DNA of 64,000 nucleotides from contig CAUWAG010000007.1 in NCBI GenBank assembly GCA_963556695.1, positions 1-64,000 on the forward strand, read 5' to 3'. This DNA is from Anthostomella pinea. Taxonomy: Eukaryota; Ascomycota; Sordariomycetes; Xylariales; Xylariaceae. The translations under genes and the position numbers were made by a program. How positions within the stretch are numbered: the first letter of the stretch is position 1; each line of letters starts with the position of its first letter. The notes under the pieces were generated by a model that was not told the origin of the DNA, ran no database searches, and saw only the letters and a program-made list of their open reading frames with translations. Below are positions 1 through 10,103 of this stretch, piece after piece.

Positions 1-89
1 AACCCTAACCCTAACCCTAACCCTAACCCTAACCCTAACCCTAACCCTAACCCTAACCCTAACCCTAACCCTAACCCTAACCCTAACCC
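1..89. repeat. Telomere, (CCCTAA)n
   Basis: About fifteen uninterrupted copies of CCCTAA, the C-rich strand of the TTAGGG repeat used by most filamentous fungi. The orientation places the chromosome end at base 1. The repeat breaks at about base 90 (CTATCCATAGGG) into unique sequence. Confidence 0.98.
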
Positions 90-586
90 TATCCATAGGG
101 TGTAGAAAGACAAGCACAAAGAAAGAGACATACTAGCACAAGTTATGTGTCATGGTGTATCCATGACATACCTTGTGAAACTAGGAATATCTTGTGTATA
201 CACAAACATGAGAATAGATTATCAAGCTCTCTTGCCTCTGCTATGCCGCGAACTTGAGGAGAATATGCAGCTTTGACTCTCAGACTAGGGGAGTTGAGTA
301 GCCCGATGCTTGGTAATCCGGGGGGTTGTCCCTCCGGGTTGGTAAGCAGCGGGGTATTAGACTATCCGAGCTGAGTCATTCAAGGCGGTATTAGAAATCA
401 AGTTCTAAAAGCCGAAGCGCGATATCTCCTATCTCCATGTATGTACCTTTCTTCTGATAATATATATCAAAAGAATTTCGCTATATAGAGTCCCTGAAGA
501 GCCATAGGCGAAACTACTGTCACGACGGTAGTTGGACTCCTTTGCTCTCAGAATTCAACGCTGCTCACTCGCGCTTCGCGCTCGTT
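90..586. other. Telomere-adjacent sequence without a recognised gene
   Basis: No convincing coding frame is visible. The stretch has short inverted motifs (around 513-533 and 567-584) but nothing that identifies a helicase or other telomere-linked gene. Confidence 0.5.
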
Positions 587-604
587 CCTAACCCTAACCC
601 TAAC
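587..604. repeat. Interstitial telomere repeat
   Basis: Three CCTAAC-type units lie inside the subtelomere, immediately before copy 1 of the palindrome-ended repeat. This suggests that the distal 0.6 kb was added next to an older chromosome end or break. The event itself is inferred. Confidence 0.85.
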
Positions 605-851
605 TGACAAAGAAAGACCCCTTCTAACAGTTGCAGCGACATACAGACAGCATGGCTAGATTCGCCGTCTTGTCTTCTCCATATACCCGTCAACGCCGAC
701 CGGATTTTCGCCCGGGAACCAAATCAACTCTACCCCCTCCTCTTCAAATCAACTCTACCCCCCTTGTCACCGCGCATATGCCCGCGTGCGCCACGTGCGG
801 GTCAGTGCGCAAATCAACTCTAGTAGAGTTGATTTGGGAATAATGCCTAGG
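602..851 (+). repeat. Palindrome-ended subtelomeric repeat, copy 1
   Basis: Shares its whole length with copy 2: an AACTGACAAAGAAAGACC start, a TATA-like tract, GCCGACCGGATT..CGCCCGGGAA, two AAATCAACTCTACCCC boxes and a 27-bp palindrome at 810-836, ending at CCTAGG. It carries no coding sequence. It could be an LTR-like or non-autonomous element, but no target duplication was found. Confidence 0.8.
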
Positions 852-977
852 AAAGAGAAGACAGACGACGAGTCGTCTTTACCCTAACCTGCTGTTTGAC
901 CCCTTGTCGAGCCCGGGCCCCCCTAGCCTGGCATCCCGCCCGCTTCCCACCTTCTAGCCAAACTTCCCCCTAATGCC

Positions 978-1226
978 AACTGACAAAGAAAGACCCCTTC
1001 CAACGGTCGCGGCGACATGCAAACAGCACGGCCAGATTCACTGTCTCGTCTTCTCTAGATACTCGTTAATGCCGACCGGATTTTTGCCCGGGAACCAAAT
1101 CAACTCTACCCCCTCCTTTTTAAATCAACTCTACCCCCTTGTCACCGCGCACGTGCCCGCGTGCGCCACGTGCGGGTCAGTGCGCAAATCAACTCTAGTA
1201 GAGTTGATTTGGGAATAATGCCTAGG
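978..1226 (+). repeat. Palindrome-ended subtelomeric repeat, copy 2
   Basis: Near-identical to copy 1. Its CCTAGG end abuts the broken Fot1 transposase exactly where the transposase reading frame stops matching its family, so this copy or a rearrangement at its end truncates the transposase. Confidence 0.8.
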
Positions 1227-1910
1227 TTGTTGATACCATTGGGCCATATAGAGCTGGCCTGCCAGAATCAAAAAGGCTGGTATGTATTCTCCACCCGCAG
1301 AGATGGCTTTGATAGCAGTAACAGATTCCCTATTCTCAGAGGTGCTAAAATAGTGGGCTCTCTTTTGTTTGGTGACGAGGAGCTGGTTCTTCCCAACACC
1401 TATTCGAAAGCCAGTCTCGTCCATGTTCCAGATATCTTTGGGAGGGATACCCTCTGCTTTGTATGTCTCTTTGAGCTTCTGGAAGTACTAAGCGACTCGC
1501 TCGATGTCTTCTGATGCCTCTCAGTCTGCGTGAAGCAGCTTCTAAAGCCGCTGGTGACATCCATAACGCTTGATAAAGCGACTGGTCCATTTTTGGCCAA
1601 CAGTAGGTGGGCTGTCCTGTATAGCTGAAGGCGTTTGCTCGCTCAGAATGTGATTTGCAGCGTCAGTAATAAACTCAGCGCGTATAACAAGGTCAATACA
1701 ATCAAGACAATCAATATAATGACATATTGCATCCACTTCAGCAGGTGTTAGCTTCGTGTTTGCTGCTGATTAGCCTTTTCTTGCTGGGCGGCCCTTGAGA
1801 CGGTTTTGAAGGCAATTGCGAGATACGCCAAATTTACGGGCTACCGTGGCGACTTTCGAACTGGAATGGGTTTCAATATGCTGGACAGCTTCCTGCAAGC
1901 GTGCTTCCAT
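1226..1910 (-). pseudogene. Fot1/pogo-like transposase, truncated and frameshifted
   Basis: Read on the minus strand from an ATG at 1910, the sequence gives an HTH of the psq/CENP-B type (HIETHSSSKVATVARKFGVS), then a stop at an apparent one-base deletion. It continues in other frames with the second HTH (1542-1736) and the start of a DDE_1 catalytic domain (MDETGFRIGVGKNQ, then AISAGG..IPAFLILAGQ). It ends at the palindromic repeat, so the rest of the DDE domain is missing. At least two frameshifts make it non-functional. The Tc1/mariner-pogo assignment is secure from the DETGFR and AISAGG motifs. Confidence 0.88.
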
Positions 1911-2099
1911 TTTACTGAATTAAATATGCTTTGAAGCTGCTGAAGAAAGGTGTGATCTAGAGGGAATGGTTGAGAAACTGGGTGTTTTGGTGATCTGGGT
2001 GTTTTGGTATCCAGCACCAGCTTTAGCTGGTGAGCCCGAGCGAATCCTGAATAAAGTGGGGCATGGCACGGGTACCTAGAAGAAGTCACCCTTCTGGTA

Positions 2100-2296
2100 G
2101 TCGTGATGACGCGGCGACAGCACGGCTGGATCAGCCGTCTCGTCTCCTCTATATATCCGTTGACGCCGACCGGATTACCGCCCGGGAATCAAATCGACTC
2201 TACCCCCCTGTCGCGCGCGCACCGGCCACCGTCCAGCCCGTGCGGGCCCGTGCGCAAACCGACTCTAGTAGAGTCGGTTTGGGAATGACGCCTAGG
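2100..2296 (+). repeat. Palindrome-ended subtelomeric repeat, copy 3 (diverged, GC-richer)
   Basis: Same order of motifs as copies 1 and 2, including the terminal palindrome, but AAATCAACTC is AAACCGACTC here and GAGTTGATTT is GAGTCGGTTT. In the aligned boxes the differences are C/T and G/A transitions, so copies 1 and 2 look like mutated versions of this sequence. Confidence 0.75.
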
Positions 2297-2680
2297 CCAG
2301 GTCCGGTCGCCTTCCCGAAGGAGAAGGGGAAGATATGGCCGCAGTGCGTGGTCTACGATAACCCCAAGGGGTATCATTGGCCATCATGATTGCTACTCTC
2401 ACTCGTGCTCCAGGGCAACTGTAATCTATGACGCTGGAAATGATACGACCGGGCAAACTACTTGGAGTGGAAGCCTTCGGAACCGCCGAGCCGGCTCTCG
2501 ACGGCCGGCGTGAGCTATGGGAGGAATATGATACGACGACGAACTGCCCAACCTTCGGATCACCCCTACAAGCCATATTGCTTTTTGACCAGCATTAAAT
2601 CGTCTTGCGTTCTCTTACGACTATCCGTCGAGCCTGCTGGTGACACCAATTCCGTACGCCCCATACGCGACACCGTAAGG

Positions 2681-5431
2681 ATGGTATCGGGTGCAGCCGA
2701 TTCTGGAAAGGAAGATGTTGAGATGTCTGGCGCTGAGCCTCCAACTATGCTCACCCTTCCTAGTGATGATACCAAGCATACCGATGGCCATCTCATGAAG
2801 CTCGAGGTCGACATCGGTCGGATTCTCATCAAAGAGGAGGAAGAGGGTGATTGGGATGCCGACACGAGTCCTTTCCCTGTCGTGAGGGCTGTCGTCCCCG
2901 AGACAGATGATACTGCAATTTCCGTCAACACGTTCCGAGCATGGTTCTTGGGTATTGTATGGGTTCCACCCGACATGATCGCGAGGGTGCTTGACTAAAC
3001 GCGCGATAGATCTTTGTCTTCCTCGGAGCCGGAGTGAATCAGTTCTTCTCTCTGCGCTATCCTAGTGTACGCATCGTATCCCTGGTAGCCGAGCTCCTGG
3101 CATTCCCGCTCGGAGTAGCGCTGGCAAATGTGCTACCAATCAGCAGATTCAATCCAGATCGCCACTTCAACATTAAGGAGCATGCTCTCGTCACCATCAT
3201 GAGCAACGTATCCTTCGGATTCGGGTCTGCAGACGCAACAAACCTCATCCAGGCCTCGAGGTTCTATGGGTTCGACATGCCACCCGGATTCTGCATCCTT
3301 GTCGTTCTGTGCTGCCAGCTCTGTGGGTATGGCGTTGCTGGACTGTCAGCACCGTTCTTGGTGAAGCCAGCAAGCATGATATGGCCGGGTGTTCTTAGCA
3401 ACATCGCCCTGCTCAGCTCCCTGCATTCACGTGCCAATGCAATCGCGGATGGCTGGCGAATCTCTCGCATCCGGTTTTTCCTCGTGGTTGGCACTGGAGC
3501 CTTTGTTTGGTACTGGTTCCCCGGCCTGATCTTCACCGGACTCAGCTATTTTACCTGGATCTGCTGGATCGTGCCGGACAACCTCGCCGTGAACCAGATC
3601 TTCGGCATGGTTAGCGGCATGGGTCTTTTCCCCCTTACGTTCGATTGGTCTCTTGTGGCGTACAACACCAACCCTCTGCTGAGTCCTCATTGGGCGGCGT
3701 TGAATGTCTTCGTTGGCTTTGCGGCATTCTTCTGGATTGTGACTCCTGCAATGTACTATACGAACACGTGGTTCACCAGCTACCTTCCTTACTGCACGGC
3801 AGACGTGTATGATCGGTTTGGCGAACTGTACGACACCACCAAAGTTCTGACGAACAACTTGTTCGACGAATCAAAATATGTCGAGTACTCGCCACCCTAT
3901 CTGCCGGCAACCTTTGCATTCGTGTATGGCTTGGCTTTTGCTTCGATCACCAGGTACGCTATGGTCATGAACTGGACATGAGTTGCAAATTGATTGGCTT
4001 TTAGCGTCCTCTCTCACGCCTATTTCTTTCATTGGGAAGAGATCAAACATGCCGTGCGAGGTACTCTGAAACTCGATATACACGCACGACTGATGAGAGC
4101 TTACAAGTCAACGCCATTGTGGTGGTGGTCCGTAATCATGTTGGGGACCTTTGGAATGGCCGTGGCAACTGCGGAAGTCTATGATACAGGCCTCCCTGTG
4201 AGTACTTGCGCATTGTTTATTTTCATACATGACATCCCGCTGTCACTTCGTCCTGTATACCCCGATGCTGCCCTTGTTATATAATCACACCTGTACTCGG
4301 GGTCATTGCTGACGGCCGCAGTGGTACGGTGTCGTGTTGGCCTTCATCATTCCGTGAGTACCTCATTCTGAGCAGTTTCTTACTTTCTCGTTCTCCTGGC
4401 AAGCATTTTTCTGCGATGACATCCGTGGGGTATGAATAAGGTCCTCGATTCATCGCCATCTCATCACCTTGCCATTTCTAGAAGGGTCCCTGCTGACTAG
4501 ACGCTGCAGAGCCATCTACATGGTTCCATGTGGCATGATTCAGGGAGTGACCAATGTTGATGCTAATCAACTAAACGTGCTGTCTGAGTTCATTGGCGGT
4601 TACATGTTTCAAGGCCGGCCCATTGCCAATATACTCTTCAAGATCCTATCTCAAGACGTCGTGGGTCAAGGACTGTACTTTGCCATGGACATGAAACTGG
4701 CTCACTACCTCAAGATCCCACCGCGCACACTATTCTTTGCACAAGGGTTGGCAACAATGCTTGGAGCACTGACGCAGACAGGGGTCACGCTCTGGATGCT
4801 CGGGAACGTTGAGGGGATCTGTGACGCGGACCAGCCGAGCGGCTTCAGCTGTCCTCAGGGGCGCACAGTCTTCTCGTCCTCGGTGATATGGGGTCTCGTC
4901 GGGCCGGCCAGACTGTACTCTGCCGGTGCCATATATTCACCGCTTCTGCATTTCTTCTGGATCGGACTCATTCTGCCACCGATCACCTGGTACGCATGGA
5001 AGAGGACGGGCAACGAGTTTATCCGCAAAATCAACTGGCCGCTCATCTTCGTCGGGACGTACAACGTCCCCCCAGCCACGGGAATCAACTATTCGAGCTG
5101 GTACATCGTCAACCTCGTGTTCAACAAGATCATATACACAAGGTTCTATGCTTGGTGGTCCAAATACAACTATGTCATGGCCGCTGCTCTCGATACTGGA
5201 CTGGCTATAAGCGGTGTCGTCATTTTCTTCGCCATAAGTTACGGTCCTAGTTTGTCATTTCCAGACTGGTGGGGCAACACTGTGTACGTTTCTTGAATAC
5301 TACTGCCTCCGGGGACCTACCAGACGCTGATTACTTACAGATGGAAAAATACTGCTGATGGGCTTGGACTTCCATGGTTACCGATGCCTGATGTGGGATA
5401 CTTCGGTCCTGCCAATGGGACTTGGTCCTGA
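2681..5431 (+). CDS. OPT-family small oligopeptide transporter
   Basis: Plasma-membrane, probably proton-coupled, importer of tetra/pentapeptides or related compounds. Six exons are inferred: 2681-2956, 3010-3953, 4005-4197, 4322-4353, 4510-5283 and 5341-5431, together 2310 nt (769 aa), with all splice phases agreeing. The acidic cytosolic N-terminus leads to VNTFRAWFLG, a typical OPT entry into TM1. Later come many hydrophobic segments, KIPPR near residue 550, and the family-typical RFYAWWSKYNYVMAAALDTG near the C-terminus. The length is normal for fungal OPTs. The start is uncertain: the frame stays open to 2462, but the extra residues do not look like the family, and an ATG at 2723 is also possible. 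It is the most telomere-proximal intact gene. The transported substrate cannot be told from sequence. Confidence 0.9.
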
Positions 5432-7320
5432 CAGGTTTGAGATTGCATACAGTCCGCTGTTAGGTAGTCCAGTACCTCATGTCCGTATCCATATAGTTTA
5501 TGCGTCCTTCTGGTATATAGATCGTTGGTGGAGAGGGGGTTCTCAAGATCATGGTGGCGTAAATGTTCGTTACTGCACACAAGGAAGCAAGTGGGCTTGG
5601 AAGGGGCATGCTATGTGAAAAGCCCTAGGGATTTCTCGGTCATATGTGGGAGATAATAGCTGTTTTCCCGGAGCTTTCGAATGTGCCGCGTCACCTGGCA
5701 TGTCACCGGCTTCAGATAGTAGGCTAGCTACATGGTAACTAGGTGATGCTGGCTTCTTCGATCCACATGGGTCGTTGGAGACTTGGGGAGGAGGCGAGGT
5801 TCACATTGGATAGTTAGCGCCACCTCACCCCCCTTTTTCATGGATTACCCATCATCTGAAGAGTTAGACTGTATGCACAACAAACTGGGCCAGGGCCTCT
5901 CTTACCACGGCCTTCTACTCCTTTTCAGTTCTGCCAATGTTCTCACCCCCGACCTGACTTCTAGCCCAGAGCATTTATGATTACAACTATTTACTAGTAT
6001 GAGGTCCTACTCGGCATCAACTAGGGAGCTGCGGGACCTGCCAAGCCTCAGACAAGTATGTGAGCCAACAGCTGATATGTCCTGACCTTATAGCTTGTGC
6101 ATGGTGGCTGGGGACACATCGACGATCGCCAATGGGCCGTATCTCGAACTTCAGCCAGTGAGCAAGCTTGTTTCCCTGAGAGAGGGGTAAGGTATTGACT
6201 TGCTTGGCCATACGATGTAGAATTCTCGTGCCACGACAGGCTCTTACTGTCGTGACTGGCCCGTGGTCTCACAGCTTCTCGACGTGAGCGTCAACATGTT
6301 TTCTAGCACCTAACACGACAGCGTTCAGGCCATTCAAACGACGACGCGAGGACCCGGAGGGCATGGATCCACTGTCTATCAGTGGGCACTGCCAACTCAC
6401 CGGCTGGATTCCATTCCTGACACATATTTTCCTCCACTTGTCTCGGTAGCCAAGAAACCCCCACACCCTCATTCTACGGTCAGCTTCGGCGAGGCTAGAT
6501 GTGAACAAGTCTCAGCAATATTCTCAGGGCCTTTCCCATGGAGTATGCAAACGTAGCTGTTGTGCCGCGATCCTACGGCTACGAATATCACGACCGGTGG
6601 GCTTTTCGGCTAGCTCGCCATCGACGTGTCTTTGCCCTTCGTCAAGGGATGTGAGACGCTTAATACCGGTCAGCCTGGCATTACGCCGATGGGCTGCAGA
6701 TTACCGTATGCGGCGAACTACATAGCTTGGCTGCTGCATTCTGGCATCTTTGACCAACGACAGCATACGGTGGCGGCAGCTGACCACACCCACAGACCCG
6801 ATATTTCAGTACTCGCGAGCTTTGCGGCGGCGCAGGCCGTGTGACCACACCCTTCCCAGGTCCAACATCGGGGAGGGATGGTCATTCAGACCGGTGGATA
6901 AGCTGACCAGTGCCAGGAACCCTGCGGTTGTGGAATGATGCTGGCGACGACTTTCCCCGCACTGGCTGCATCTGCATCGTCACATGTGATGACCATTGGA
7001 CATCCGCGTAAAGCGCCACCAACACCCACCACTACGGGTGCGGGTCCGGGTTCGCATGGGACGTTGGAACGTGGGAGCGTGGGCGGGTTGATTGGTATGA
7101 CTGGAGATCGTGCTCCTGAAGAGGGGACTACCTCGGTGGGCAGATGCTGCCAGGCTTGCTCTTGCTGCTGGTCATCGGGTACTTAAAGAGGACCTTTCCC
7201 CCTTTCCAGCATCACTTTCGTCTTCTCCAACACAACCACTACACTCGAACAACTCAACCTACCAAGACTTTCGCAAACTTTCACCTGTTGATACCCTCTT
7301 CAGCCCATATCATCTTCAAC
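5432..7320. other. Intergenic, OPT 3' side to metallothionein-like gene
   Basis: About 1.9 kb with only short overlapping open frames on both strands and no recognisable domain. The last 130 bases are CT-rich and A-rich, like the 5' leader of a strongly expressed fungal gene, with a TATA-like TACTTAAAG at about 7183. Confidence 0.5.
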
Positions 7321-7457
7321 ATGCCTGCCAGCTGTGGATGCGCCTCTTGCTCTTGCAAAGACTGGTAAGCTTCCAGCCTCTTCAACCGTCAAGGTGTCCA
7401 ACGACTTGAGCTGACTTGAACCGCTGCAGCTCGTCTTGCTCCTGCTGCGTAAGTTGA
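7321..7457 (+). CDS. Metallothionein-like cysteine-rich peptide
   Basis: A micro-gene of 23 codons. Exon 1 is 7321-7364, the intron 7365-7429 (GTAAGC...CTGCAG, 65 nt, with a CTGAC branch-like site), and exon 2 starts at 7430. The peptide begins MPASCGCASCSCKDC and has eight cysteines at 5, 7, 10, 12, 15, 18, 20 and 21, in C-x-C and C-x-x-C spacing, with no aromatic residue and no His in the unspliced-end version. This matches the size and pattern of fungal Cu/Zn metallothioneins (about 22-26 aa), which chelate copper, zinc or cadmium in the cytosol. A perfect GTAAGT follows codon 21. If used as a second donor (acceptor at 7512), the last two residues become Ser-His and the stop moves to 7521. 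The leader (TTTCACC..CATCTTCAAC before ATG) is a good fungal start context. It faces the UFD1-like gene tail to tail. Confidence 0.75.
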
Positions 7458-7775
7458 TATGATACTGCCCACCCAGGTAACGACTACGTCCCCTCTGCTT
7501 ACATGCCCATAGAGCCACTAAGCTGAGATGTGTTGCAACATGAACGATCAGTGAGGATTGGAGAGTATGGCGTGGGACGATGGCGTAGGAAGCAGAGTAC
7601 GGGTACAATTCTACGGGGCTGGTCTGTAAGAGGGCGATAGTTATGTGGAGGCAGAAATACACTCATTGAAATCTCACTATGCTCGCTCATGTAAATGTGC
7701 AAATGTGCCTGGGTATCGTCCGTCATGCCAAACCATCTGCCAACGCCGTCACTATGCAATACAACTCGACCCTTA

Positions 7776-10103
7776 CTACTCTCTGGCGGGGGCCCAGTTG
7801 GTGAGCCACTCCCTCGCCTTATCCAAGTTGGCTCCCTCGGCCTCGCACGCAGCTATACACCAATCAAGTTCCCATACGCCTTCACCTGCCAACATCTCGG
7901 CAAGCTTCCTCCTTCGCTGGTTGGACTCATCGACGCAAAAATACATCGATATTCGCGTGTCCTTCACCGTGTCCACGAGAGGCCTAATCATGGGAAGAAC
8001 GGCTTGAGCAGTGGTCCCCCTGGCTTCCAGGCCCGTGTTCGCCCTGCCGGTCTTGCACCACTCATTCTGGCACCACTTCTTGCCGCATCCCTGCATCATC
8101 TGGGTAAGATAACGTCGCTCGATGCGCCGCCTCAGAGCCTTTCCTTCGGGATCGTGCAAGCTGACATAGAGGGGCGTGAAACACAACGAGCACAACCCGA
8201 CGTCATTGCCAGGGCCTTGTCCCATCTGCGTCCCAGCACCGACGGCTCCGTTCTTGCCCACGCCGTGCAGAGTACGGCCACAATTTGCGTTTCGGCAAAC
8301 AGCAGGTTTTGGTCGGTGGGCTTTTTCAAGTTCGTGGTGTTTGAGATGGGTTGACATGTCGCGTAGTCGGATGATCTTTGAGCACAGATGGCAGTCCGTA
8401 GTCCGGGCTCCATCGGCAAGCTCGTGTTCTGTGAGCCCGGAAACCAGGGCCTCGGCCGACGGGTTGAACGGGTCGCCTTCTTGAGGCACTTCGAGGTGAC
8501 AGAATCTGCATAGGATGATTTTGCCCGGACACAGGGTCGTGCGATGACGCGCGAGATCCGGTAACGAGTTGGTGGTAAACGGACACTCAGTGCACTGACG
8601 TTCGGTGTGGAAAATGTCATCATGCTTCGCTCTCGTCGTCTCCGAGGATCCGTAGACATCATCATAAGGGCAGTGCCAGTGCTCTCTCCATTCATCAGAC
8701 GACTTCTGGAATACGGTACGACATTGTGGGCATACGACGTTGTTGCGACGACAGAAGTTCTCGTGAAGCACGATACTGCGCTTGGGCACCCATTGGTGGC
8801 AATTGCTACACTGCTCCTCATCCGCCGACCGATCGTTGGTGCTCAGGTGCATTGGACTGGACGGTGTAACATCGTCTGCTGTCACCGCATTCCTGACACG
8901 TAGTCTATAAGGGTGAGGTGTCGTGCCCACGTCCAGGCCAGGGGCTGGGGAGGACTCTGGCACGTATCCGTGGACGGAGATGAGAAGACTCTCTGCATCT
9001 TCAAGTTCGACATTGGTAGGCTGGATGGTTATCCGCTTGCCCCCATCGTGTGTCGAATTGAAAACGCCGAAGACATGTTCGGCAGCTCGAGGTGGCCCTC
9101 TCTGTCGCGGCGACTTGGGGCTGACGAAAAGATCCACGGCGTACTCGTCATCAAATCCATCAAGCTCGACCTCCAGTACTCTCGACCGAGCCCATGAAGG
9201 CAGTTCGTAGTCTACATAGTCTCCTGGAATGAGTTGGCCATCAACAGGCTTCCAGATGTTGATCTCCTGACCGATCGAGCTCCCCGCAGCAGTACCCGGC
9301 GCTTTCTGGGCACTGGCCATAATCTGTCTCATTGTTTCCCTCGCTTGTTCTTCGTTCAGAGCCTCGATATCAACTTCCAGGTCGGTATCGACAACGCAAA
9401 TGCCGTCTCCTTCGGGGCGGAACTGATCTATCAAGAACCGGAAGATCTCCCCCTTGACTCCACGTACGGTTAGGAGTGCACCGTTTGTCAGAGTTGTGAA
9501 AGTCTCGCGCAGCTGCCTCTCCAGCAGTGATTTCCAATCGTCGGGGTTATAGCCTGCTTCCAGGGGTCGCAGTCGTACATAGCTACCTTTCGGCAACTGC
9601 TTCGCGTGAACGGTGATACGGGGTGTCGGGGCTCCATCGTGGTCCAGATCGATCGCTTCATCCGAGGACGTGCCATTCGGATTCGAGGTAGCAGGCAGAT
9701 CCCCAGCGCTGATACCCAAAGCGTCGATCAGATATGGGCTCAGGAGAACCTCGTCCTCTTGCGCCGAGAACTCGCGAATCCCGGCGTGGACGACGTTGCC
9801 ATTTGCTTGATTGACCAGACGAAACATGAGCGGGTTCGGGAGCTGTTGGTGAGAATCTGCATAGAACGCGTGCTGAGGTCGTGCGGCTGACGAAGCGTAA
9901 GGGTTATATCGGTCGAAGGCAGTGGACGAGGAGTTCGAGTTCGAGTTCGAGGCCGAGGCCGAGGCCGTTGATGCAGCAAGAAGCTGTTCAAGAGCAGATT
10001 GTGGCAGTATGATCTTGTCACCTTTCAGGACCTTTGACGGATCTGCGGACTGCGAGGCGACTCGGAAAGACGCCGACCACTTGAGTCCAGGTTGTTCGGC
10101 CAT
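7776..10103 (-). CDS. UFD1-domain protein with C-terminal zinc fingers
   Basis: A single exon of 775 aa starting at ATG 10103. The N-terminus has a UFD1-type double-psi barrel (FRVASQSAD..LKGDKIILPQSALEQLL, and GSYVRLRPLEAGYNPDDWKS near residue 180). UFD1 works with NPL4 as a ubiquitin-binding cofactor of the Cdc48/p97 ATPase. The middle and C-terminus differ from canonical UFD1. Paired Cys/His motifs at about 430-620 (CSNCHQWVPKRSIVLHENFC, CPQC..H..CPY, CRFCHLEV) look like TRAF/C2H2-type fingers, and the last 40 residues resemble a UBA-like helix bundle. This long architecture occurs in filamentous fungi, where it is separate from the canonical shorter UFD1. A role in ubiquitin-dependent protein turnover is inferred from the domains. 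Nothing looks broken. Confidence 0.88.
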   Translation of the reverse strand: MAEQPGLKWSASFRVASQSADPSKVLKGDKIILPQSALEQLLAASTASASASNSNSNSSSTAFDRYNPYASSAARPQHAFYADSHQQLPNPLMFRLVNQANGNVVHAGIREFSAQEDEVLLSPYLIDALGISAGDLPATSNPNGTSSDEAIDLDHDGAPTPRITVHAKQLPKGSYVRLRPLEAGYNPDDWKSLLERQLRETFTTLTNGALLTVRGVKGEIFRFLIDQFRPEGDGICVVDTDLEVDIEALNEEQARETMRQIMASAQKAPGTAAGSSIGQEINIWKPVDGQLIPGDYVDYELPSWARSRVLEVELDGFDDEYAVDLFVSPKSPRQRGPPRAAEHVFGVFNSTHDGGKRITIQPTNVELEDAESLLISVHGYVPESSPAPGLDVGTTPHPYRLRVRNAVTADDVTPSSPMHLSTNDRSADEEQCSNCHQWVPKRSIVLHENFCRRNNVVCPQCRTVFQKSSDEWREHWHCPYDDVYGSSETTRAKHDDIFHTERQCTECPFTTNSLPDLARHRTTLCPGKIILCRFCHLEVPQEGDPFNPSAEALVSGLTEHELADGARTTDCHLCSKIIRLRDMSTHLKHHELEKAHRPKPAVCRNANCGRTLHGVGKNGAVGAGTQMGQGPGNDVGLCSLCFTPLYVSLHDPEGKALRRRIERRYLTQMMQGCGKKWCQNEWCKTGRANTGLEARGTTAQAVLPMIRPLVDTVKDTRISMYFCVDESNQRRRKLAEMLAGEGVWELDWCIAACEAEGANLDKAREWLTNWAPARE

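Noticed and set aside
2462..2680. N-terminal extension of the OPT transporter
   Set aside because: The open frame lacks family-like sequence and the region is CT-rich like a leader, so the start was placed at 2681.
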